This document shows, piece after piece, positions 30,321 through 38,097 of a stretch of DNA of 64,000 nt; the first letter of the stretch is position 1; every line of letters begins with the position of its first letter. Position numbers and translations under genes: made by a program. The notes below the pieces were generated by a model that was not told the DNA's origin, made no database searches, and saw only the letters and a program-made list of their open reading frames with translations. This stretch comes from Komagataeibacter swingsii (GTDB lineage Bacteria; Pseudomonadota; Alphaproteobacteria; Acetobacterales; Acetobacteraceae), in contig NZ_NKUB01000001.1 of the NCBI RefSeq assembly GCF_003207895.1, forward strand, positions 186,001-250,000, given 5' to 3'.

Positions 30321-31798
30321 CGCAGGTGGCGGACCTGATCCGCAGGGGCGTGCCCACGGAGTGTGCGGGGCGATTCGTGCTTGATGCGGAGGAATGGCAT
30401 GCCATGGTGGCAGCCCTGTCCCGTTCCGACCTGCCGCTTCTTGGCCTGTGGTCGGACGGCATGCAGGCGCATGCCCTGTTCATGGAGGGCACGCGCCCCC
30501 TGATGGCCAGCATCGCGGTAACGGACGGGCGCTACCTTGCCCTGTCCCCCGTGCGGGCCGGTGCCAGCGCGCCTGAACGCATCATGCACGACCTGTGGGG
30601 CATCGAGGCCATGGGGGCGACAGGCAGCGCCCCGTGGCTGGACCAGGGGCGATGGCCGGTGACATGGCCCCTGCGCGACCGGCCCCCGCCAGCCCCCGCG
30701 CCGCCCGATGGGGTGGAATTCACCGATGATGCAACCATGGTGCGCGCCGGGGGCACCGTGCTGGGCCACGGCCCGGCGGAGGGGGATTTCAACGCCCCTT
30801 TCCACCTGCGCCTGGGCCTGCCGGGGGAACGGATCATGCAGGTGCAGCCGCGCATGGGCTATGCCCATCGTGGCCTGTGCGCGCGCATGCGGGGCGCGAC
30901 CGTGGCGCAGGCCGCGCGCCTGGTGGCGCGGATTGACGCCACCGCCACGGTGGCCCACCAGCAGGCCTTTGCGGGCGCGCTGGCCGCGGCGGGGGGAAAA
31001 CAGGCGGGGGAAATGCGCGATGCGGACCTGTTCGTGGGCGAACTTGGACGGATCGCGACCCATCTGGATACGCTGGCCGTCGCAGCCGAACTGCTGGCGG
31101 ACGGGCGTTGCGCCATGCTTGCCGCAACCCTGCTGGAACGGGTGCGGCAGGCCTGCGGGGATATGTGCGGCAGTCGCCTGCTGTTTGACGTGCTGCCGCC
31201 TGCGGGCGCTGGAGAACGGGCACTGTCCATTCCCCCTGAACTGCTGGCGGAACTGCGCAATGGTTGCAGGGTCCTGCAACGCCTGTTCTGGCGGCCGCGT
31301 GGCATGGCCATGCAGGCGCGGGGGCGGGGCATCCTGTCGGCCGATATCGCCCGTTACTGGGGCATCGCCGGATGCGTGGGGCGTGCGGGCGGTGCTGAAT
31401 CCGATCTCAGGCCCTATGTATCGCGCCCGCCCCGGGGCTGGCCGGAGGGATACCCCACGATGGCGGGCGATGTGGCGGTCCGCCTTGCCTTGCGCCTGCA
31501 TGAAGTCGAAACGGCGGTGGAAATGCTGTCCACGTTGGACCCGATGCCGCGCCTGACAGTACCCATGCCGGGCGATGACCATGGATCGGGCGAAGGGATT
31601 GGCTGCGTGGAAGGGCCGGCAGGGCCGGTCTGGCACTGGCTGCGGGTTGAAAATGGCCGGGTGGCCGCGTGGTGTTGCGGTGACCCGTCCCTGTCGCTGT
31701 TCCAGGCGTTGCCGCAGGTGTTATCCGGCGCGGTGTATGAGGACGTGCCGCTGATCCTTGCCTCCCTCGGCCTGTCGGCGGCATCAGCGGACCTGTAG
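30314..31798 (+). CDS. HyfG/HycE-like (NuoC-NuoD fusion) subunit lacking nickel ligands
   Basis: This 494-residue protein has a NuoC-like N-terminal domain (ERIMHDLWGIEAMG near residues 90-105). The NuoD/hydrogenase-large-subunit domain follows (YAHRGLCARMRG near residue 180). True [NiFe] enzymes carry CGxC after the DRI motif and DPCxxC at the C terminus. Here the first site reads RIDATA (D208, A211) and the second reads DPSLSL (S459, L462), so all four nickel ligands are missing. It is therefore not a hydrogenase. It matches the idea of an energy-converting hydrogenase-related complex, whose substrate is unknown. Its start overlaps the upstream gene by 7 bases. Confidence 0.82.
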   Translation: MVTQVADLIRRGVPTECAGRFVLDAEEWHAMVAALSRSDLPLLGLWSDGMQAHALFMEGTRPLMASIAVTDGRYLALSPVRAGASAPERIMHDLWGIEAMGATGSAPWLDQGRWPVTWPLRDRPPPAPAPPDGVEFTDDATMVRAGGTVLGHGPAEGDFNAPFHLRLGLPGERIMQVQPRMGYAHRGLCARMRGATVAQAARLVARIDATATVAHQQAFAGALAAAGGKQAGEMRDADLFVGELGRIATHLDTLAVAAELLADGRCAMLAATLLERVRQACGDMCGSRLLFDVLPPAGAGERALSIPPELLAELRNGCRVLQRLFWRPRGMAMQARGRGILSADIARYWGIAGCVGRAGGAESDLRPYVSRPPRGWPEGYPTMAGDVAVRLALRLHEVETAVEMLSTLDPMPRLTVPMPGDDHGSGEGIGCVEGPAGPVWHWLRVENGRVAAWCCGDPSLSLFQALPQVLSGAVYEDVPLILASLGLSAASADL

Positions 31799-31804
31799 GA
31801 AGGG

Positions 31805-32260
31805 ATGATGGCGTATCTTAACCTGTTCTGGCCCGAAGGCGCGGTCCTGCCCCGCATGCTGCCGCTGGACATCTTCCATATCGAAACCGGGGGCTGCACT
31901 GGCTGCGCGCTTGAACTGCGCAGCCTGTCGCGCGCCCTGGTGGAAGGGCGTTCCGATATCCGTTTCGTTTCCACGCCGCGACAGGCCAGCCTGCTGCTGC
32001 TGACCGGCAGCCTGACGGTGGAAATGGCCCCGGTCGTGGAACTGGCATGGCAGGCCATGCCCGGTACGCGGCTGCTGGCCGCAATGGGGGACTGCGCGCT
32101 GGATGGCGGCGTGTTCACACCCAATTATGCGGTGATGGGCGGGATAGGGGGCCGTGCGCGCGCCAGCGTGGTGCTGCCGGGATGCCCGCCTTCGCCTGCG
32201 GAAATGCTCGACGCCCTGATCCGCTGGCGCATGCAGGGCGAAGACGGCCCACCCGCATGA
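31805..32260 (+). CDS. HyfI/NuoB-like iron-sulfur subunit
   Basis: This 151-residue subunit resembles HyfI, HycG and NuoB. All four expected [4Fe-4S] (N2-type) cysteines are present: C31 and C34 in TGGCTGCALE, C97 in AMGDCALDGG, and C127 in LPGCPPSP. The cluster is therefore probably intact even though the partner large subunit lacks nickel ligands. The operon ends here. No ferredoxin (HyfH/NuoI or HyfA) and no Hyp maturation genes lie nearby. A second ATG is the next codon. Confidence 0.85.
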   Translation: MMAYLNLFWPEGAVLPRMLPLDIFHIETGGCTGCALELRSLSRALVEGRSDIRFVSTPRQASLLLLTGSLTVEMAPVVELAWQAMPGTRLLAAMGDCALDGGVFTPNYAVMGGIGGRARASVVLPGCPPSPAEMLDALIRWRMQGEDGPPA

Positions 32261-32276
32261 TATAAATGAAGGATGG

Positions 32277-32322
32277 AAGTTTCCGGGCGCCGCCTTTTTG
32301 AAAAAAGCTTCACCAGAAACTT
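32277..32322. repeat. Imperfect palindromic intergenic repeat, copy 1
   Basis: A 46-base imperfect inverted repeat sits between the convergent ends of the hydrogenase-like operon and pssA. The outer arms AAGTTTC and GAAACTT pair perfectly. The inner part has a TTTTTG/GAAAAA core. Its right arm (AAAAAAGCTTCACCAGAAAC) reappears in variant form at 36610-36684. From memory, similar elements are frequent in acetic acid bacterial intergenic regions; this was not checked. Confidence 0.6.
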
Positions 32323-32347
32323 TTGTCGGTGGCAGGCTTCGGGAAAT

Positions 32348-33214
32348 TTAGGCCGAAGGGGCGGCCACGGACTGGTCATCGCTTTCCTGCAGGGCCTCGG
32401 CCTCGCGCCGCAGGCGGTGGAAGCTCCGCCTGCTTATGGGCAGCAGCAGGATGTAGATGACCCCGGCGGCCGCAAGCGCCCCCCATGGTTCGGCCACCAG
32501 AACGGCGGCATAGGCCCCCGTGCCCAGCATGGTGGGCAGGATCATGGGGGCGGGAACCTTGAAATTCTTGAATGACCATACCGGCAGGGTGGAGACCAGC
32601 AGGAACGCCGTGCCGCTGAGTGTCAGCGCGGGCAGCAGCGGGTCGCGCGTCAGTTCATACAGCCAGTCACAATGCAGGTGCTGTGCCTCCAGCCCGAGGA
32701 AGAGCGGAAACAGCGCCAGCCCCGCGCCAGCCGGGGCCGGGACGCCGGTAAAGAAGTTGCTGGCGTATTTGGGCTGGTTGGCGTCGTCATCCAGGCTGGC
32801 GTTGAAGCGCGCCAGGCGCAGCGCCATGCAGACGGTGAACATGATGCACGGGATGTAGCCAAAACGGCCCCCTTCATGCAGCGCCCACAGGTACAGCACG
32901 AAAGCCGGGGCCACGCCAAAGCACAGGAAATCCGACAGGCTGTCGAATTCCGCCCCGAAACGGCTGGTGCCGCGCAGCAGCCGCGCGATTCGCCCGTCCA
33001 GCCCGTCAATGCAGGCGGCGATCAGCAGCGCGGTTGCAGCGCTGCCAAATCGCCCCTCCAGCCCGAATCGCATGCCCGTCAGGCCCGCGCACAGGCCCAG
33101 CATGGTCATGAGGTTGGGGATCATCCGGTTGAATGACAGGCCCCGCACGCGGGGACGCTGGCGTTTTTTCAGCCGTCGTACACGGCGTGCCGGCGTAAGG
33201 GGTGGGGTGGCCAT
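32348..33214 (-). CDS. pssA: CDP-diacylglycerol--serine O-phosphatidyltransferase
   Basis: PssA joins CDP-diacylglycerol and serine to make phosphatidylserine, precursor of phosphatidylethanolamine. The 288-residue membrane protein has the CDP-alcohol phosphotransferase motif, with D-G-x-D-G-R-x-A-R and later F-G-x-E-x-D-S-x-x-D (about residues 69-94). Six to eight hydrophobic segments are visible. The N terminus is strongly basic. It starts 6 bases after psd, and the two act in succession. Confidence 0.94.
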   Translation of the reverse strand: MATPPLTPARRVRRLKKRQRPRVRGLSFNRMIPNLMTMLGLCAGLTGMRFGLEGRFGSAATALLIAACIDGLDGRIARLLRGTSRFGAEFDSLSDFLCFGVAPAFVLYLWALHEGGRFGYIPCIMFTVCMALRLARFNASLDDDANQPKYASNFFTGVPAPAGAGLALFPLFLGLEAQHLHCDWLYELTRDPLLPALTLSGTAFLLVSTLPVWSFKNFKVPAPMILPTMLGTGAYAAVLVAEPWGALAAAGVIYILLLPISRRSFHRLRREAEALQESDDQSVAAPSA

Positions 33215-33220
33215 GCCGGG

Positions 33221-33898
33221 TTAAAGCCGCGCCATCACGGTTTCGCCACCAATCATGGTCTGCCCGACCTCGACCACCGGCGTGACATCGGGCGGCAGGT
33301 ACAGGTCGGTGCGCGAGCCGAAGCGGATCAGGCCGAACCGCTCGCCGGTTTCGTACTGCATGCCTTCCTCGGCATCGCACAGGATGCGGCGCGCGATCAG
33401 GCCCGCGATCTGGACCACGGCGACCTGCCGCCCGTCCTTCATCGTCACGCGCAGTGCGTTGCGTTCGTTCAGTTCGGATGCCTTGTCCAGGCTGGCGTTC
33501 AGGAACTGCCCGGCATGGTACGCGATCCGCGTCACGGTGCCCGCGACCGGCATGCGGTTCACATGCACGTCCAGCACCGACAGGAAGGTCGCAACCCGCC
33601 ATACCGGGGCGTCGCCCATGTCCAGTTCCGGCGGGGGGGCCACTTTCTCGATCGACACGATGTGGCCGTCGGCGGGGGCGACCGCCAGGTTCGGTTCGGC
33701 CGGGGTGACGCGCTCGGGGTCACGGAAGAAATACAGGCAGAAGCCAAAGAACAGGCCACTGGCCGTGCCAAGCCACCTGGTCGCCCGGAACGGCAGCAGC
33801 CGACCGATGACGGCCCCGGCCCCCGACGCGAGGAGAAAGGGGCGCGCGGCCGGGTGCGGCGGGGCGATGACAAGCTTGAGGGATTGAATCAGCGACAT
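33221..33898 (-). CDS. psd: Phosphatidylserine decarboxylase proenzyme
   Basis: Psd converts phosphatidylserine to phosphatidylethanolamine. The 225 residues fit the short (archaeal/alphaproteobacterial) type. Core signatures are [23 protein letters not shown] and the C-terminal [10 protein letters not shown]. Self-cleavage before the Ser of that Gly-Ser pair would create the pyruvoyl cofactor. N-terminal hydrophobic segments anchor it to the inner membrane. pssA follows directly, so the pair is an operon. Confidence 0.95.
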   Translation of the reverse strand: MSLIQSLKLVIAPPHPAARPFLLASGAGAVIGRLLPFRATRWLGTASGLFFGFCLYFFRDPERVTPAEPNLAVAPADGHIVSIEKVAPPPELDMGDAPVWRVATFLSVLDVHVNRMPVAGTVTRIAYHAGQFLNASLDKASELNERNALRVTMKDGRQVAVVQIAGLIARRILCDAEEGMQYETGERFGLIRFGSRTDLYLPPDVTPVVEVGQTMIGGETVMARL

Positions 33899-33931
33899 GG
33901 ATAACGTTCATGAAGATTTCGGTAAAATTGG

Positions 33932-34696
33932 TCAAGTATCCTGCATGTCACGCGGTTGCCGCCGTGGCGTGGTATTTCGTGAAAAAACCCGCGCCCGCCG
34001 CAGGCGCAGCCTGGCCGGCACCAGTGTCGCGGGGCGCGCGGGTATGGTTGCGTACATGTCCTTGACCGCTTCTATCATGCACACGCCGCCCAGCCGGGGG
34101 AACAGGGTGCGCCCCGTCCATTCCAGCATGCGCACCGGGCCTGCGGGGCAGGGACCGGCAGGGGGCACGTACAGCGCGTCTTCATGGCGCTGCGCCTGGA
34201 AACAGGCATCGGCCAGCCAGCGCGTGATCTGCCGGCGTGAAAATGGCGTGCCCTGCCCGAAGGGGGAATTGTCGGTATGCGCCCACAGCCCCGCCCGGTT
34301 GGGTACGACCAGCAGCAGCCGCCCCTCATCCTTCAGGATTTTCCAGACCTGCCGCAGCAGGCTGTTCTTGTCCTCGCTGACCTCCAGCGCGTGGATCATT
34401 ACGATGCGGTCGAATTTCAGGTCGTCAAATGGCAGGTGCGTGCCGTTTACGATACAGTCCCGGCCGTGCCATGGCGGCGCATCGCGCGTGACATGCGTGT
34501 CCAGCCGCGCCGACAGGCACGGCCTGTCGGGCCGGTCCCACAGCGGCAGGAAGGGCAGCGCGTAACCAAGGCCGAGCGTGTGCCCCTGCGCGCCTTCGGG
34601 CCAGAAGGCGGCCATGCGCTGGCACAGCAGGCGGGCGGCCGCCTGCCCCCGGCGGGTGGCATAGAAACTTGCGGCGGTGTGCATGTTCGCTGGCAT
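33932..34696 (-). CDS. SAM-dependent methyltransferase, type 11
   Basis: A 254-residue protein with a class I methyltransferase fold. The SAM-binding loop is degenerate (GHTLGLGYALPFL). The post-motif acidic strand FDRIVMIHALEVSEDKNSLLRQVWKIL and the motif DEGRLLLVVPNRAGLWAH are typical of type 11 enzymes. The substrate is unknown. It diverges from gloB across 86 bases, an association I believe is seen in other Rhodospirillales. Neither candidate ATG (34696 or 34684) has a clear ribosome site. Confidence 0.8.
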   Translation of the reverse strand: MPANMHTAASFYATRRGQAAARLLCQRMAAFWPEGAQGHTLGLGYALPFLPLWDRPDRPCLSARLDTHVTRDAPPWHGRDCIVNGTHLPFDDLKFDRIVMIHALEVSEDKNSLLRQVWKILKDEGRLLLVVPNRAGLWAHTDNSPFGQGTPFSRRQITRWLADACFQAQRHEDALYVPPAGPCPAGPVRMLEWTGRTLFPRLGGVCMIEAVKDMYATIPARPATLVPARLRLRRARVFSRNTTPRRQPRDMQDT

Positions 34697-34782
34697 TGGT
34701 GCACACTAGCACACCCCGCCGCCCGGGCCATCACGTCATGCCGGGCATTCAGGCCACGCAACGAAAGTGCACGAGGACAGTC

Positions 34783-35514
34783 ATGACACAGAAGCTTGCC
34801 ATAGAGGCGATTCCCATCCTGTCGGACAATTACGCCTGGTTCGTGCATGATGGCGCGACAGGGGCGGCCGGCATGGTCGACCCGGCGCAGGAAGCGCCCC
34901 TGATCGCCGCCATCGATGCGGCAGGCGGCCGGCTGGACCTGATTTTCCTGACCCACCACCATGCCGACCATATTGCCGCCGCCGACGCCCTGCGCCAGCG
35001 TTATGGCGCGAGGATCGTGGGGCCGGCGGGGGAGGCCGCCCGCCTGCCCCGCCTTGACATCGCGGTGCGCGACGGGGATGTCGTGGAACTGGGGCGGTCC
35101 CGGGCGCAGGTGATCGCAACGCCGGGCCACACGGCGGGCGAGGTATCGTATTATTTCCCTGACGGCCCGGCGCTGTTCTGCGGCGATACGCTGTTCAGCA
35201 TGGGGTGCGGGCGCCTGTTCGAGGGCACGCCCGCCGATATGTTCGCCAGCCTGCAGCGCATCAAGGCCCTGCCGGATGACACGCTGATCTGCTGCGGGCA
35301 TGAATATACCCAGTCCAACGCGCGTTTTGCCCTGCATGTCGACCCGGACAACGCCGCGCTGAAGGCACGCGCGGCACAGGTGGCGGACCTGCGGGGCAGG
35401 GGGCTGCCCACGCTGCCGGTTTCCCTGTCGGTGGAACGCCGGACCAATCCCTTCCTGCGCGCGGGCGATGTCGCCACCCTTGCACGGTTGCGCAGCGAAA
35501 AGGACAGTTTCTGA
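34783..35514 (+). CDS. gloB: Hydroxyacylglutathione hydrolase (glyoxalase II)
   Basis: GloB hydrolyses S-D-lactoylglutathione to D-lactate and glutathione, the second step of methylglyoxal detoxification. The 243-residue metallo-beta-lactamase-fold enzyme has the binuclear motif T57-HHHADH. It also has TPGHTAGEVSYYF, FCGDTLFSMGCGRLFEG and the CGHEYTQSNARFA segment that marks glyoxalase II. Length is normal. The ATG at 34783 is preceded by GAGGA. Confidence 0.95.
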   Translation: MTQKLAIEAIPILSDNYAWFVHDGATGAAGMVDPAQEAPLIAAIDAAGGRLDLIFLTHHHADHIAAADALRQRYGARIVGPAGEAARLPRLDIAVRDGDVVELGRSRAQVIATPGHTAGEVSYYFPDGPALFCGDTLFSMGCGRLFEGTPADMFASLQRIKALPDDTLICCGHEYTQSNARFALHVDPDNAALKARAAQVADLRGRGLPTLPVSLSVERRTNPFLRAGDVATLARLRSEKDSF

Positions 35515-35970
35515 CATATTACGTCACGTTTGACGCGGACAGGGAAACGCGGCGGGTGGTTCCCGCGTTCTACAGGCATGAAAACCGGGGTTCATGGCGG
35601 AATGGGGGCGGCAATGGCCGCGATCCCGCCGTGCCCGTAACATGCTGGCGGGGCGTGGAAACTCGATGACGGTATTGTTTTCCCATCCGGAATCACACTT
35701 AATGCTCCGGCTCATGGCCGGACCCTGATATCATGACATGATGCGGGCTGTCTGGCGGCATGGAAGCCTGGGACGGGCGCATCCGGCGGGTGCCTCCATC
35801 CCGGGGGCCACGCCGTAAGGCCCGACGCGGCCGAAGGGTGGGCCGCCCCGGTCGGGAAACCGCCGCATCCGGCCCATGGGTGCAATGCCTGGCCGGGATG
35901 GCCGCCATGTGGGGGCGGTGTTATGGCCTGTCCGGGTGCTTCGTGCCCGATCCATGCGAAAGGAAGGCAT
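35515..35970. other. Intergenic region between gloB and phaR
   Basis: No gene is supported in these 456 bases. A hairpin at 35546-35569 (7-base-pair stem, 10-base loop) may terminate gloB. A 13-base palindrome ATCATGACATGAT lies at 35730-35742. Short open frames here have no family features and no good ribosome sites. The phaR promoter is presumably in the second half. Confidence 0.5.
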
Positions 35971-36513
35971 TTGTCGGTATCTTCTGTTCCGGTGATCATC
36001 AAGAAATACGCCAATCGACGGCTGTACGATACCGAGCTTTCGGCCTATATCACCCTTGAAAACCTGATGGACATGGTCAAGCAGGACCGTGCCTTCGTCA
36101 TTCTGGATGCCCGCACGGGCGATGACATAACCCGTGGCGTGCTGGCGCAGGTCATGCTGGAAGAGGAAACCCGTGGCCGCGCCATGCTGCCGGTCGCCTT
36201 CCTGCGCCAGCTCATCCGCTGTTATGGCGACAGCAGGCAGGGCGAGGTATCCGATTACCTGGAACGCATGATGGCCGAATTCATGGACCGGCAGCCCCCG
36301 GCCGTGACACCGGACGGGCTGGAGGAACTGGGGCGGGAAAACGCCGCCGTGGTGCGGCAGGCCATGTCCCTGTTCACCTCCCTTTACGCCGTGGAACGGG
36401 TGGGCAACCGGACGGTGGAAAACCTGCTGCAGGAAATCATGGACCTGCGCCAGCAGGTGGCGGCGCTACAGGGCAGCCATGGGGATGCGCCGGATGAAAA
36501 GGGCAGCCGCTGA
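35971..36513 (+). CDS. phaR: Polyhydroxyalkanoate synthesis repressor PhaR
   Basis: PhaR is a DNA-binding repressor that, in PHA-producing bacteria, controls phasin and related genes; in others it affects carbon flow. The N-terminal PHB/PHA accumulation regulator domain is clear (VIIKKYANRRLYDTELSAYITLENLMDMVKQ, then DARTGDDITRGVLAQVMLEE). A central helical domain and a C-terminal coiled-coil-like tail follow. I chose TTG at 35971 because AAAGGAAGG lies just before it and translation then begins close to the conserved domain (180 residues). Upstream in-frame starts lack this. No PHA synthase gene is in the window. Confidence 0.88.
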   Translation: MSVSSVPVIIKKYANRRLYDTELSAYITLENLMDMVKQDRAFVILDARTGDDITRGVLAQVMLEEETRGRAMLPVAFLRQLIRCYGDSRQGEVSDYLERMMAEFMDRQPPAVTPDGLEELGRENAAVVRQAMSLFTSLYAVERVGNRTVENLLQEIMDLRQQVAALQGSHGDAPDEKGSR

Positions 36514-36522
36514 AGGCACTTT

Positions 36523-36550
36523 GCCGGAGGGGATGCGCATCCCCTCCGGC
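36523..36550. repeat. Perfect 28-base palindrome after phaR
   Basis: Bases 36523-36536 are the exact reverse complement of 36537-36550, with no spacer. It lies 10 bases after the phaR stop. No T-run follows on the plus strand; a short TTT flanks it in the other direction. It could act as a terminator or as a protein-binding palindrome. Confidence 0.75.
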
Positions 36551-36609
36551 ATGTGGTTCCGTATCTGGCAGATGGCGGGGTATCAGGACGTCCTGCAGAT
36601 CATGAAGAC

Positions 36610-36684
36610 GTTTCTGGTAACGCTTTTTCCGGCGACTTCAGGAAATGCCGCCTTTGTGGAAAAGGCAGCCCCCGGAAACTTTCG
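36610..36684. repeat. Palindromic intergenic repeat, copy 2 (extended, degenerate)
   Basis: This stretch contains versions of both arms of the element at 32277-32322: GTTTCTGGTAACGCTTTTTCC on the left, and GCCGCCTTTGTGGAAAAGGC followed by CCCCGGAAACTTT on the right. About 30 bases lie between the arms. It sits between the convergent ends of phaR and a ureohydrolase-family gene. Confidence 0.5.
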
Positions 36685-36732
36685 TTATTTTTCCATCAAC
36701 CTGGTATTTTGCAACAGTCCTTCAGCATGGGA

Positions 36733-38097
36733 TCATGTGTGCGGATGCCTGTTGAGGGCAATGCCCGTCAGGCATGCATGCATGATTGCATTGGCATTCT
36801 GGCCGGTCTGGTAGGTGGTATCGAGCACCGGGGCGGGATCAAGGAGTTCAAAGCCAACCACCGTGTTGCTGGCGCATATGCCCCGGACAAGGGGAATGGC
36901 CTCACGCATGGTCATGCCACCTGGTAGCGGGCGACCCGTGCCCGTGGCGTATGCGGGGTCAAGAACACTCAGGTCGAATGATACAATGACCTTATGCGCT
37001 TTTGTCTTCAGTTCATCATTCACGGTCTGCAACAGGGCCATCGTGCCGTGCTGCTCCAGTTCGGTGACCGGGTGCGTGACAACGCTGCCGGGACGCGATG
37101 TCGTGGGCTGGATGGATGGGGCGCCATCCCTTACGCCAACCTGAATGATATTCTGGGGCAGGACGCTGCCGTTTTCCACCAGCCGGCGTACGGACTGGTT
37201 ATCCGCGCGCAGGTGTCCGTCATCTTCCCAGTCCGTTTCGCCATGTGCATCAAACTGCACGACGGATATGGCGTCATGCCCGTAGACGGATGACAGCCCG
37301 GATACATCGGGAAACATGACGGAATGATCGCCACCGATGACAAACGGGACAACATGCAGACGGGCCATCTGTGCGATCATGTCACGGATATGCGCTTCCG
37401 ATCGTTCCACGCTCATGTAATCCACCGCGAGATCCCCGTAATCGGCCAGACGGAGCGCCGCGCCGGGATTGATGCCGGTATCGGGATCGGGGTCGCTGGC
37501 GCTGCCCGTCAGGTAATCCGCAGTCCGCAGCATCATGGGACCATGAAGGGCGTCACGCCAGCCGGTGCTGAAATCCTGTGGCACGCCGACGAAGGCAACC
37601 TCCACATGTCCTGCTTCCAGATCTTCGGGGTGGAGGGCGAACGGGGCGTGCGCGAAGGTGGGAATGCCGGTTTTCTGGTGGATGTAGCGGTCCAGGATGA
37701 TGGGGCCGGGGTCACGGTGCAGGTCATCAAGAATGGCGGGCCGGACAACGGTTTCCCCATTGAAGGCCAGGGCGGATGTGGTGTTTAGCGGAATATCGGG
37801 CTGATCGCCGGGCTGGAAGGCTTCTTTCGCCACGGCATTCATCATGGCGTCAATATAATCCTTCGCCTCCACCGTGCTGCGTCCGGTCAGGACCATGCGC
37901 ACCTTTTCCGGTGTCAGGCGGAATTCCGCCAGTTTGTGTGGATCGGTGGCGAAGGCGCGTTCCGCTGGTGTCAGGCCGGCCAGGGCATCGGGTTGCGCCG
38001 GGGCCTGTGCATGCGCCGGGGGGAATAACGGACCGGCCAGCACGGCTGCCAGGGTCGAAAGAAAGAGCATTTTGCGCATTGGATTACCCGTTCTCAC
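36733..38097 (-). CDS. Exported ureohydrolase-family protein with altered metal ligands
   Basis: This 454-residue protein belongs to the arginase/agmatinase family and has an N-terminal export signal (MLFLSTLAAVLAGPLFPPAHAQA). The first metal ligand is kept (H258 in IGGDHS), as are D283 and H285. The fifth ligand Asp is Glu (E287 in DAHGETD) and the sixth is Ser (S377 in FDLSVLDP). The enzyme is therefore likely inactive, or it binds a single or different metal. The GTG at 38097 overlaps the stop of the intact paralogue by 4 bases and has GGGGGGAA at ideal distance; ATG 38079 is possible. Co-expression suggests a hetero-oligomer or a regulatory partner. Confidence 0.85.
   Translation of the reverse strand: MRTGNPMRKMLFLSTLAAVLAGPLFPPAHAQAPAQPDALAGLTPAERAFATDPHKLAEFRLTPEKVRMVLTGRSTVEAKDYIDAMMNAVAKEAFQPGDQPDIPLNTTSALAFNGETVVRPAILDDLHRDPGPIILDRYIHQKTGIPTFAHAPFALHPEDLEAGHVEVAFVGVPQDFSTGWRDALHGPMMLRTADYLTGSASDPDPDTGINPGAALRLADYGDLAVDYMSVERSEAHIRDMIAQMARLHVVPFVIGGDHSVMFPDVSGLSSVYGHDAISVVQFDAHGETDWEDDGHLRADNQSVRRLVENGSVLPQNIIQVGVRDGAPSIQPTTSRPGSVVTHPVTELEQHGTMALLQTVNDELKTKAHKVIVSFDLSVLDPAYATGTGRPLPGGMTMREAIPLVRGICASNTVVGFELLDPAPVLDTTYQTGQNANAIMHACLTGIALNRHPHT

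Noticed and set aside
25946-32260. Calling the cluster a functional [NiFe] hydrogenase-4 or formate hydrogenlyase
   Set aside because: All four nickel ligands are missing, and no hyp, ferredoxin or formate dehydrogenase genes are present.
35730-35742. Palindrome ATCATGACATGAT as a regulator site for phaR
   Set aside because: Only 13 bases, one copy, and more than 200 bases from the start; too weak to call.
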